Source of the DNA: Prorocentrum cordatum | Taxonomy: Eukaryota > Sar > Dinophyceae > Prorocentrales > Prorocentraceae | Direction: 5' to 3' | NCBI GenBank assembly: GCA_963575745.1 | Contig: CAUYUJ010014545.1 | Location: 166,127-218,626 of the forward strand | Length of the DNA: 52,500 nucleotides | Shown: positions 31,335 to 42,200 of the stretch, one piece after another | Numbering within the stretch: position 1 is the first letter of the stretch | Layout: the number at the start of each line of letters is the position of its first letter | Notes under the pieces: model-generated | Told to the model about the DNA's origin: nothing | What the model saw: the letters and a program-made list of their open reading frames with translations, nothing else | The model's database searches: none | Program-made: the position numbers and the translations under genes

Positions 31335-33451
31335 ATACGGCCCTTCCACATCGAAGGGATGGACGGTACTGGACACCCCTTTCAACTTGCGTGTACCCAC
31401 GCCGACCTCATCGACAGCAGAGGTGCACCACGCCTCGATATTCACGATGCAAGAGGTATACCCAACGGGGACACCTGCACACGGCTAGGATGAATCATGG
31501 ATTCAGGCTTAAAGTACGGATGCGCATGGCATGACATCCAGAGGAGCTACGCCGAATGATGGGCTCTATGCGAATGACCCACGGCGGAACAAGGCACAAC
31601 GGATTCCTATACCCGCGGGGCAACCCGCTGCATTCGAGCCCACGAGCAGGGCCATGACCTAATTTCGTACACCACAGAGGAGTGCTGGAAGCGCAACCAG
31701 CTTGCAGGCTAGACTCCAAAGCATTCGGTTGGAACCACAGCTCTACCAAGCCTAGCAGGCCACATCGCCTTTTGCATCTCCACGCGCCGCCGCATCACAG
31801 ACTGCGCCGACATGGCAGCCTACTATCATGGACCAGGAGGCTGCCCAGAGGACCGACAGCCTATTGGGACAGCAACAGTGGATGCATAGGCAGATGCGAG
31901 AGGCCATGGAGAGCACGAGGCGGGACGGAATATATTTTCCAAACGCCAACCGGACTCCGCCATGGGAGTATGTGCCCGATGCCAATCCATCGCCACACAA
32001 TCCAAGCAGGCATGGACACATACCAGCGACGTTTGGCCATCCGACTCATGATCCTATGATCCGACACCTGCCGAGAGGCCAGTGGCACCACAAATGGATT
32101 CACCCATGTTTCCTGATTACTATGCGCAGACGACGGGGGCCCCTCGGGCCGGTAGCCAACCCGAAAACCCGCACGCACGGGCGACAGCAGACGATTTCTA
32201 CAGGTCCCAGCTAACACGGGGAGCTCGGCACGAGGCCGGCATCCCTGGCCAGACGCCCCACTACGGGCACTCGGCTCCATGGACCAAGAAGTGAACCCAC
32301 ACGGTCCAGATCTGGTTGTACGTACATCGACGGGAGAGCTGCGTCCTGAAATAATGGCCACCCAGGAGGCGCAGCAGGCCGACCTCTCAATACAACTTGC
32401 TCGCCAGCAGCTTAACCAGGCGCGACAAGCACGCCGCCTGATGAATCGTGCGGGGACACCCGCTGCTCCTCCAGCTGCGGGACAACCCGCTAGAGGTCTT
32501 TCAGCAATGCTCGCGATGGGATCAATGCCTGCGGGGCCACCAATGGAACCTGCAGCCCCACCTAGCCGCTACGAAATGGGAGAAACCAATGAGCGGCAGG
32601 CGCGCACCAGGCCGTCGGTAACGCCACCGATTATCAGCGACGGCGGTTTCACAAAGTGTGTCATTTGCCTTGAAGAGTTCGCATATCAAGACAAGGTATG
32701 GAGGATCCAATGTGGCCAGATCTTCCATGCACAGCGTTGGGACCGCGCAGCACACGCACACGTGGAGCGACAGCTGGGAGGCGCCCCAAGCGAGGCACCA
32801 TGCGCCATCTGCAAAGGCGCAGGCCCCATCACAGCCGAGTTTCATCATACCTTTGCCGGGGGGCACAACGCAGCGGATCGACGTGAAGAAATCCTCCGCG
32901 GGGCAAATGAACTCAGAGACCTTCGCGAAGAGCTGAACCGCATCACTGCCATGATGACAGGTACTACGGCTCCTGCAGGGGCACTTGCTGCACCTTCGGG
33001 GCAACCTGCTGCACCTCCATACGCGCGGCGGAACCCAACGGCAACGACGCCAGTTGCAAACAAGCAGATGCCGCTGGTAGCCGAGCCAGCGGCCATTGCA
33101 GGGACACCTGCTGCAACGACGCCAGCAGGGCTACCTGCTCATGATGCGTGGCTGAGACGCATGAAGGAATCCACCACGCCAGACGGCAGGGCGCGGGGAA
33201 ACCCGCCACGCTCGAACAGAACCGAAAGCCCAGTGAGTGCGCGCAGCGGTGCCAGTGCCATATCTGAGCGCGACATGCTGCACACGGTGCCATTGATGAA
33301 CACAGATGGCCAGATAGCCGTGCGCGCCGACGAGGACACCTTTGAGAACATGCCGCTTATGCAGCAGCATCCCTTCCGATATGATGAGTACCCCTCTGAG
33401 TGGACTCTTCAACAGCATCCTATCACAGAGGAGGAGGCCAGGGGCACATGA
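31335..33451 (+). pseudogene. Linker and RING finger, element 2
   Basis: 31335-32280 is broken linker. The frame 32279-33451 is open throughout. RING at 32657-32812: CVICLEEFAYQDKVWRIQCG, then IFHAQRW, then CAIC. The first pair, one C, FH and the last pair are kept, while the H of CGH is Q and the following C is R; element 1 keeps those two. Then EEILRGANELRDLREELNR, linkers with eight hairpins, and an SARSGASAISERDMLHTVPL block shared with element 1. Confidence 0.65.
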
Positions 33452-34147
33452 ACGTCTTTACCTCTATGACAACGGACCAGCGAGTGATGGATCAAAGGCG
33501 CCGCAAGGGCACGCGCGGCACAACGCTGTCCGCTGTGCCGGGCATATTCCGCGAAAGACTTGAGTCCGCCCTAGCAGCGCACAGTGGAACCATGGTTGAT
33601 GGGAACTTTTCTATACTGCTGGACATCGGCAGCAACATGAACATCATTGGCTTGAAAAGTGTGCAGACCTTTGAGCGAGCTTCACGCTCACATGGTCACG
33701 ATATAAAGAAGCTGGACCTGGAGAAGATATGGTACGTGGCCGGACTGGGCAATGGTGCCGCCGTTCTGCACGACGTCACTACATTGCAAAGTCTCCTGCA
33801 AATATACAGGCGACTCTGCGGGGACACCCGCTATTGCCAGGTTGGACACTTACTCAGCCAATGTGGCAGAGGGGCCTGGCGAGAACATGCCCGCAATATT
33901 CGGCCTGAGAAGCCTGGAGAACATGCGCGCCATCCTAATCTTTGAACACGGACATGAAAAGACTGTCATCCCAGGCACAGACATGCACAGGCTCCTCCAT
34001 GGCAAGGGTGCCAGGGAGCTGGATCTGATAAAGATACCATCAGGGCACCTTGCGATCAAGGTCGACGAGTACGAGGTAGCAACGGAGGCCGACGCCCACA
34101 TACATGATGTCCCAGGACACCAAGGGCATCAGTTTCTCCATGAATGA
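33400..34147 (+). pseudogene. pro: Aspartic protease, element 2
   Basis: GTMVDGNFSILLDIGSNMNI with D-I-G-S at 33622-33633, followed by IIGLKSVQTF and SRSHGHDIKKLDLEKIWYVA. A frameshift near 33800-33830 moves to ANVAEGPGENMPAIFGLRSL and SGHLAIKVDEYE. The stop is at 34145-34147. Same order and spacing as element 1. Confidence 0.78.
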
Positions 34148-35752
34148 GGCGACGCTTCCAGACGCGATTCAGTCTATGATGGGACAACACCCTTAAGACG
34201 CGGCATCGCATCAACACGGTGCACAGTGGCAAACCCACGCCTGCCGATCAGCACTTCACCGTGGGAAACTTGCAGGCGAAGGTCTATCAGGCCATCTACG
34301 AGGAGGGCAGCAAGTGGGCGCCACCCGACAGCCACGCGGGGCTGCCTGCCACTGCGGGGCAACCCGCCGCACCGAGCGACATTGTCGAGAGGTGTGACAT
34401 CTTCACCTCGAGCAGCGTCTCATGGGGCCCACGGCACGGGCATTTGGACGCCCCCATCACTTGGAAATCAGCGACGGGGGCAGGCGCGCGCCACGGCAAC
34501 TCGCGCCTACCCAGACAGGCCGAACACTGACGTGCTGTCTTTTGGCGCGGGGACAATTGCATACTTTTCCCAGGCGCCGGCTGCGCCCGCCGGGGACAGC
34601 GGCGGACCCGGCCGGCTGTGCGGCTGCCGCGGAAAATGATCGCTCATCTCATCAATATCATTATCGTGCTCTCGTCATTGAAGATATACGAACAGCTTGC
34701 GCTGCACTCCGAGCTCGGGGATACATGTGCGACCGTATTACACACGCAGAGGTTATGACCTCTTGTGGTACACAGTATTTGGGTGGCTTACTCTCGGCTG
34801 ATTACCGACTACTGCGGGCGGCAGCGCCCGCTGACTGGCATGTGCGACTGTCTGGAAAGCGGGCGGGGCCACATTACCAACGTGTCCAACATCTCATGGC
34901 CAAAGCTCGGGCTCTACGTATGTCTATTGTTCCTATGGGACCTCCAGGCTACTTCTGGAGAATGGGTCCCATACGCGATACTATTGAGGATCGCGGCTCG
35001 CAGATCATGCGAGTGCGATGTTGTCACTTTGGTCTGAAGTTCCACCGCTCGAGCCGTTTACCGAGCCTCTCGCGCATACAGGTGGCAACCACCTAGACGC
35101 GCATCCCCGCCAATCTTTGGACATGCACGTGCCAAGTCGCAGGGAAACCTGCTCAACCAGAAGAGCATGTGTTTGACTGGCACGGACAAGGCGCCCAGAG
35201 GGCGGAATGGCGAAACAAGACGATCGCTATCACGACTGCAAGGCTGATTGACGAAATAGACAATCATAAACACAGAAAACATACAAGTGATGTACACCTC
35301 ATCGTACACACTCGAGTGGATAAAGGAGTTCGGACCTACGTCCAGTCTCGTAAGAACGATCCTCAATGCGACCATGCGGCACGCCGGGTGACGATGAACC
35401 TTGACGACAACACTCTTATACAGGACATCAAGGTTTACGATCAACCTATCGGGTACAATGACACGGCACCGTTACCAAATGGTACGACGAACATTCGTAC
35501 TCGACTGTACTGGGAGCCTCCGGCGCCAGTCTTACTCGGGAACCAAGGATAACGACCGTCGATGACGATCGTCTTCCTCCCCCCTCGATTGAGCGTGGCC
35601 GCGCGCTACCCCCTATTCCTGAATTCCCGACACTTACCTCACCCGGTAATAAACAACAACAGACAGCACTACCCACCGATGCCAGGATAAAGCAGACAGA
35701 ACAGCAGAAAGCGGATAAAGAAGCCGGCATCAAACCACGCAAGATACCCTAG
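34148..35752 (+). pseudogene. Conserved post-protease region, element 2
   Basis: Contains NLQAKVYQAIYEEGSKWAPP, ADWHVRLSGKRAGPHYQRVQ, ALRMSIVPMGPPGYFWRMGP, HLIVHTRVDKGVRTYVQSRK and RVTMNLDDNTLIQDIKVYDQ. Frames change at least three times. Relative to element 1 there is an 18-bp in-frame gain carrying one hairpin (34354-34367). Function unknown. Confidence 0.5.
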
Positions 35753-37340
35753 ATGGTCGAAGACGGCAACGACGATTGCGGCGAGGACATGAAGGGCTTC
35801 GGGCGTGGAGCATACTACACTGACGCCCCCATAGACACCGACAGCGACGAAGACGAAGAAATCTTCATTACACTACCAGCGGGGCTACCTGCGGATACAC
35901 ATGCTGATGCGTTCCACATAATCCTAACCTTGTGTTACGGACGAAACAACAAGGCTGACGCGTTGAACTGCGTGGAGGTAGTGGGGGAAATACCGCAGTT
36001 AGCCTTCAGCCGAGCTTTATGCTCGGGGGGGAACCTCGACAAACGTTTCTACGTTGACCTTGGAATCAAGGAAGCCCAGGGTGCAGCAATGCACTTCTTG
36101 CATGGGCTTTGTACGACTGTTGTTATATTACAACCCAATTGCAGAACGACTGGACTACCTTCCTACTTCAACTCGGATGTCAAGTATGACACGCGGTATG
36201 AACATCACAAGGAATACCTTCCACGCATCAAGTTTTGTGGAAGGGTTGCCGCACGCCAAGACGACCTCCGATTGTTTTATCTGCGAGAAAATCAAGTGAG
36301 TACTTGGGTGGATGAAATACCCTCATGGACGACATTGGCCAGGCGCGAGGGCACTGGCAAAGTCAACATGGACCAATGCACCACGGGTCTTCATGACCCC
36401 CATGGGGTATTACCACGAGAACCCATTGAGATAATGGCCAACAACCGTTTATTGCTAACACCCTTCGAGAACAAACGGTGCGCGGGCCATCATCAACACG
36501 CCTCGGCCTGCAGCAAGGAACTGGCCAGGGCAGCCTAGTATACTCCGAAGATGCAATCCCTCTTCGTTTAGGCAGTTCAAGTTGCACGCGACATGTTCTA
36601 ATCGTGACAAATTTCATGATCATCAGCATACGTCATCTGTGCTCGTCACGAACACACGAGGATCCGATCTTGATGACCCAACTGCCCGTCGACATCCTGA
36701 CGGATCGATCATGAGACCACCATCAGGAGGACGGGGATGTCCAGCATGCGCTGCCAGCGTTAACATGCACTCCCCATTTCACGACAGAGGCCCAAGACAG
36801 AGTAGGTGGCACGACTAAAAGGATCACTATTGGGAATGCCCAAGCTGCAAGAAGATCTACGGTCAGGCTAAGCCTGGTCACCTACGAACGCCTAGCAAAT
36901 TTGCCAAGCCGTGGAAGCTGCTTGACAACCGCGGACAGGAGCCCCCGGCTCCTGCCGAACCAGCAGTCCCACCACATGCGGCGGCAGCTGCATCCGACGC
37001 ACCATCAATTGCGGCGGCAGCTGCATCCGAGGCACCAGCCAACAAACAAACTGCGCGGCTACGAGCTCCGAGGCCTGGTTCCAGAGCTGGACCAACAGTA
37101 GGCGCCAGTAAGCCGCGACATCACAGTAGGCAGACATGCTGCCGAACCAGCTGCGGGGCAACCTGCTTCGAGCGGAGCAGGCAGCTCGGACGATCAGACG
37201 CCCACCACAAATAGTGGGTGGCTAGACGAGGGCGACAGGAGGGGATCCACCTCCACCACCACCACCACCTGCGGGTAACCCTGCTGATCGTCCAAGGCTT
37301 CCAGACTGGTCAAGGTCCGCTGTACAATTTTTTCTACAGA
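35753..37340 (+). pseudogene. Methyltransferase-like domain and cysteine clusters, element 2
   Basis: The frame 35753-36538 keeps LCSGGNLDKRFYVDLGIKEA, VVILQPNCRTTGLPSYFNS, RLFYLRENQVSTWVDEIPSW and GKVNMDQCTTGLHDPHGVLP. The S-adenosylmethionine loop is degraded (NCVEVVGEIPQ against LELCGGSGGISQ in element 1). After a frameshift, GCPACAASVNMHSPFHDRGP and a CPSCKKIYGQAKPGH-type cluster follow (about 36736-36880), then a proline/alanine linker with hairpins at 37153 and 37271. Together with element 1 it defines one complete ancestral domain. Confidence 0.5.
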
Positions 37341-37342
37341 AC

Positions 37343-37604
37343 TTGCGTAGCATTGACCCAAGCGCGGTAACACGCGAGTTGCGAAAACTACATTTGCGGT
37401 GGTGCCATGTCAAAGAGCCTAAGATGGGACTCCGCTTAACCACGGCTGGCCTTGACAGCGTCGGGCTAAGCTTGATTATAGGCGTCTGTGACACATGCCG
37501 GGAGCGCAGGGCTCGGGACAAGCCAGGACATACCGCCATGCCGTTTACTGCACTACTTGGCAAGTTTAACGATGAAGTCGAATGCGATCTGATGTTCTAT
37601 AAAC
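37343..37604 (+). pseudogene. int: Integrase N-terminal part, element 2, cut by insertion
   Basis: SIDPSAVTRELRKLHLRWCH and GVCDTCRERR form the intact H-x4-H and C-x2-C zinc site. The first catalytic aspartate is in VECDLMFYK at 37586. Six codons later the reading runs into the nested insertion at 37605, so the core is split between its first and second aspartate. Confidence 0.85.
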
Positions 37605-38397
37605 TGTTCTGGTCGGCGGGTCGGGAGCGGGCCCCTTCCAGTCAAGAGCTAGGCGGGGCGCGCGAAGCCCTAATTGGGGAGACGGCGCGGGCGGGCGGGG
37701 CCTCAGGCGGCCGGGGGGCGCAGAGCACAGGCGGCGCCAAAGATCTCGCACAGGACAAGGTGCGCCATGGACAGGAGCCGGGGGCGATGTCCCGGAGGGA
37801 GAGTGAATTGGCGTTGCCGTCAACGGCGCGCCAGGAACATCATCTTCGAGTGCTGCGCGGGGAGGGCCGTGACCATGTCAACGTCCGTGAGGTAGAGGAA
37901 GACCAGGTAGGCGAAGTGCACCAGGTGCCACCGACTGTCAAGGAGAGGCCCAGGATATGAGGATGACCACGAAGTCCATGTGCAACGTTGTGCCACCGGG
38001 TGGTCAGTAGCGGCCTGGGGTGGCAGTCCAATCCACGTCCAGGTAGCAGCAACGAGGTTCGGCATGAAAGCCGACTGTGTCCGCCTGCCGCGGGCCGAGC
38101 CTGAGCCGCGCTGCCCAGGGTGAGCGGGGCCGCCGAGGCGGCAAGGTGCAGTGCCAACACCGGGCCGGAGCCGCGCTGCGCCGGGCGCTGCCGCCATGGG
38201 AGGGGGGGAAAGCGAGCTGGGAGGGAAAAAGCGGACAGGGTGGAGAGAGGCCAGCGTCCCACGCCAGCCGGAGCCCCGCCAGCGCGCACCGAGGTGCCCG
38301 CGTGGGGACGCGCCCCAATGCGCACAGGTAAGACCCGAGGCCCCAGCGCGGGCGCGTCACGCAGGTCGCTGTCGTACCAATGCGTCGCAGGTAAGAA

Positions 38398-38590
38398 CAG
38401 GGGGGGCACAGAGTCCCAGATCCTTGAATCATGTCCAGCCGGTGGGTACAGGGGGGACACAGAGTCCCAGATCCTTGGAAACAGCCGATGGGCACAGGGG
38501 CACAGGGGGGACACAGAGTCCCAGGTCAGGGAATCTCAACCAGCCGAAACATACAGGTAGGACACAGAGTCCCAGATCCTTGGGAACGGG
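38398..38590. repeat. Tandem repeat, four units of 51-54 bp
   Basis: Units start at 38398, 38449, 38503 and 38554, each with CAGGGGGGACACAGAGTCCC and most with AGATCCTTGG. The core GGAC-ACAGA-GTCC is a small inverted repeat. It lies near the minus-strand 3' end of the insertion. Confidence 0.85.
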
Positions 38591-38828
38591 AGAGGAGGAG
38601 AGGAGGAGGAGGAGAGAACGGGGCCCAGGTGAACAGGCGAATGCCAGCGCATGGACAGCGGGCGCCACAAGGGCGAGGGGTAGCAGGTAAAGGGGGGACA
38701 GAGGGACACGCGGCCCCCAGTTGGCTGAGAGGTGGGGGTGTGGTTCGGGGACGGGGACGCAGGTAGTGGGAGTGGCTGGCGGGTTAGGCCGTGGTGCTGC
38801 GGGCCGGGTGCGGTAGGGCCGACGACAG

Positions 38829-39647
38829 TCAGCGTTTTGGGCGCTTCCCAGTCCAGGCGTCGTGGCACCCGGAACTGCGGGCTTGGTCCCCGTCGCGCCC
38901 GTCACCCTTAGCGACCTCCATTTTCCTTTGCACCTCCTGATAGAGCTTCTGCTCCCGCCCCCAGTCCACGTAGACACCTGCGCTGCTGGACCATCGGTCC
39001 ACGCGGTAGTTGCTGGCCTTCATGTCATCCAGGAATTTGTCGATGGTCCACTGCTGCCAGCTGCGTGGGTCGAAGGGCGCCTGGTCTTTGGATTTGCCCT
39101 TGCCCTGCTCCTCGTAGTTGCGCCTGCACCACGAATGCCAGGCCACGTGTACTTGGTACCCCCCTTCCGTCTGCAACCGCTTCAGGTGTGTTACTGCTGT
39201 CTCGTTTGGGAGGCGCTGCCATCCAGCGCGGAACGCGGCGTGTGTCCGGCTGGTTTCGGCGCGGTTGCGGTCGCCCTTGCAGTGAGAGCTGCGCGATCCT
39301 GGCTGGCGCTAGGGTGCGCTACCTGAGCCCCAGCCAGTGTCGTGGGTCTGGTCCCAGTAGCGCCCCTTAGTTCTGTCCCAGTCCTTGGCGTCGTGTCTGC
39401 GCCACGGAGCCCCCGCCGCGCTCAGGTTGCGGTCGCGGTCGCGGTCGCGGTCTCGCTCTGCGCGCGGCCGGTCGTCCTCTCTGGACTCGCGCCTCACCGC
39501 CGTAGTGCGCAGCTCCCAGGCGAGCGGTTCCCGCACCCTGCCGCGCGGGCGCTCTGGGGGGTGCGCCGAGAGAGGGGCGAGCGCAGGGCGCGGGTCCTCG
39601 GGGCCCCTGGAGCGGCCCCGCCTGCGCAGGTTCCGATCGTCGGCCAC
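38829..39647 (-). pseudogene. Arg-Asp-rich and tryptophan-rich segment in the nested insertion
   Basis: 39647-39309 encodes an RD-dipeptide-rich stretch (RAERDRDRDRDR) ending WDRTKGRYWDQTHDTGWG. In another frame, 39176-38829 encodes YQVHVAWHSWCRRNYEEQGK and DPRSWQQWTIDKFLDDMKAS. The two probably belong together across a frameshift. No function recognised. Confidence 0.35.
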
Positions 39648-40528
39648 GGCCTCGGGGCGCAGGATTGGCTCGGCGGGCGCGCGGGCAGCCCTCTGGTCGG
39701 CACTGCGGGGGTCGATCTCGGGGCTGGCGCGCCGCTCACTCTGAGGACTCGTCTTAGCTTGGTGCTCTTCAACGGTGCCCCGGCGAGGCGCAGCTTCTCC
39801 TCTTTAGCCTCGTCTTCGCTGCCCCAGCCAGGGTCCTCCTCCTTAGGCGGCATGAGGGATGCAGGTTCGTAAGTGGAGTCCTCTGTGCTGAATTGCTGCG
39901 GGTAGGGCTCAGGTCGGGGCCTGTCCTGCATGTGTTCTGCGGACGCTGCTTTGTCTCCCGTGGTGCTGACGCCGCTCGAGGGGTTGTCGAGGACTGCTGC
40001 TGCTTGCTTTCTGCGCACCTTCCCTCGGGCACTCTCCAGAAAGGTAGCTGCGCGGAGCGCTGCGTCTCCACGGAGGACGCGTGCGCGAAGCGCCCTGTCG
40101 CCGACGCCTCGCACTTCCAGCCACTCTCCGCCGATCTGGACGAGCAGCGCCCGCGCGCCCTGCTCTCGGGCGACGATGCGGAGGACGGGTCCGAAGACGG
40201 CTCCATCCAGGGGCTGCGTCGCGAGGGGCTCGTTGCAGTTTGTCGTGCTGAACTTCCTGGCACGGGGAAGGGGGCCACCCCTGATGACCACGTCGTCGCC
40301 GCACTGGACGCATTGATTGTCCGTGGCAGCTGGGCACAGGGAGCCCAAGATGGGCGCGTCCAGGGCTTGCCCCTGCAGCACTTCGTGGCTGCCGTGTTCT
40401 GTACCCCTCCCGAGGGGTTCAGGCGCTGGGCCGACGGGTGGCGGTGCCCCGCCGGACTTGGCGCCGCGTGGCCGGCTGGGCCGGGGTCGGCCAGTCGCCA
40501 CGCGGCGCGGGTGGAAGTGAAGGGGCAA
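39494..40528 (-). pseudogene. Unrecognised ORF in the nested insertion
   Basis: Contains NQCVQCGDDVVIRGGPLPRA, LVQIGGEWLEVRGVGDRALR and an acidic part (PPKEEDPGWGSEDEAKEEKL). The first two thirds look like a real globular segment; the last part turns arginine/proline-rich, where the frame may have shifted. No family recognised. Confidence 0.35.
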
Positions 40529-40597
40529 TGGGTGAATCGCCTCCGTTGGCGGGCTGCTTGGTGGGTGTTGGGCAGGGGTTGGTTGCCTGGACTGGTG

Positions 40598-42200
40598 TCA
40601 CGCGCCTTTCCTTGGCGGGCCTTGATGACTGGACTGGGCTGGGCGTCTGCTCGGGGCGCACGCCCGCCCGTGGTTGGTGTGCTGATGAGCCCCGCTGGCT
40701 GTTGCACTTCCAGTGGGTGGCTGAGCGGAGGCAGCGGCGTCGGGATCCCGGGAGGGGGGTGGCAGCGCAGAGGCGTGGCGGTCGTGGTAGCTGCGCTCAG
40801 CCTCGCCCCAGGCGGCTGCGCGTCGCCGCGTCTCCTCTGGGCTGGGGCGTGCTGCGCCCTCTGCCAGTGAAGCGGGGATGCCGGGTAGCGCGGGGAGGGG
40901 TTTGCCCCCTGCTTTTGGGTATACGTCAGGGACGTATGTATTGAGTACCTCGCTCACGTCTGATGGGCGCATGTCCCAGTGGTGGATAAAGCATTCCTTG
41001 CAGCACCAGCCCGCGTGCCAGCGCTTGGCCAGGAACATCTCCCTCATCAGCTGCACGGGGAGGGGCCCGTGGACCAGGCTGAAGCCGTCGCGGAGTCCTT
41101 CTGGATCCGCTGCGTGCCCGCACATGCCTGGGCAGGCCTGTCCCAGTCCCCACCCGTGTCCCTCCGTGCCCGAGGGGCATCCGTCACATCTCCAGATACC
41201 GACATTCCCATTGTGGAATTGGTTGATCAGGCGGTCGTCGTTCGCGACGCTGGCTGGGAGGGTGGCCCCCACGTTGAGGGGGTTCAGGTCGCCTTCCAGC
41301 GGGACCAGCAGCTGGTCCAGGGGCGTCAGGGCCGTGGGTAGGTGCCTCGGACACATCCTAGGAAGGACACGCGTCGCGCGGACAGGGATGTCGTCGGGGC
41401 GGTCGTTGATCCAGCTTTTGAAGTCCACGTCGTCAGGACGGGGCTGTCGCTCGGCCATTGCCCTCGTAGTCCAGCAGCATATGCAAAGCCAGGTCAGGTC
41501 CTTCCCATGGTAGTATTCCGCCAGCCTGTTGCTGCTGATGGTTTGGCGGATCCCCTTGCTGACGCATGCGCCTTTATCGTGCTGGAAGGGGCCGCGCAGG
41601 CATCCTTGACAGTTGAAGTCGGCCTTATACTGGTCCTTCTTCCACCTGGTGCCTCGGCTGTTTAACCACGGGGGCCTTAGTGTCACTCCAGGGCGTGGCC
41701 CAAGAGGGGCCGGTGCGTCCAGGTGTAGGCGCGCGCAGGAGTACCCCCCACCTATCCAGGTGACGTTGCTTGCCTGTTTGGTCGGGTCGTGGGCGAGGCC
41801 GATGTCGGATCTGATCACGTCGACGTAGAGCGCGCATACAGCGCACTCGTGGACTTCCAAGGCTGACAGGTCGGCTGTGAACACGGTGCCCTCGATAACT
41901 GCGAGGGTGGCCTGGAGCGGGAATTTCTTGGCCAGTAGGCCCTCCCAGGTCGCGGGGCAGTTCGCCCTCTTGGCCAGGGGGTGGCGGTGGGCGACCGTGA
42001 CTAAGCGGGACACCGCTGTGATCAGGAGCTCCAGCGCGGAGTGCAGCTGCTTGAAGTGTTTCCTCTGGAGCCAGAACAACGCGCCCAGCTGGTCACGAGC
42101 AGTCTTGTCGCTCGGGCGGCGCGGCTCGCACAGGCCGAGGATGGCCTCGAGCGCGTCCCCGATGCCCTCGGCGCCCCCGCACGGGCACAGACAGGCACGT
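40598..42200 (-). pseudogene. Cysteine-rich protein segment downstream of the helicase
   Basis: From about 42185 the frame reads GGAEGIGDALEAILGLCEPR, FWLQRKHFKQLHSALELL and then many paired cysteines: ECAVCALY, CQGCLRGPF, WLCICCW, RMCPRHLP, WRCDGCPSG, GQACPGMCGH and WCCKECFIHH. These look like several zinc sites, but I do not recognise the family. The C-terminus is proline/serine-rich and ends at 40598. The low number of stops over 530 codons and balanced amino acid use argue that it was coding. It is probably the continuation of the helicase gene with one frame shift or an unrecognised intron. Confidence 0.5.

Noticed and set aside
38077-38766. CAGGTAAG sites and plus-strand frames in the nested insertion as a plus-strand spliced gene
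   Set aside because: No acceptor sites or conserved domains were found; the coding signal (helicase motifs, cysteine pairs) is on the minus strand.
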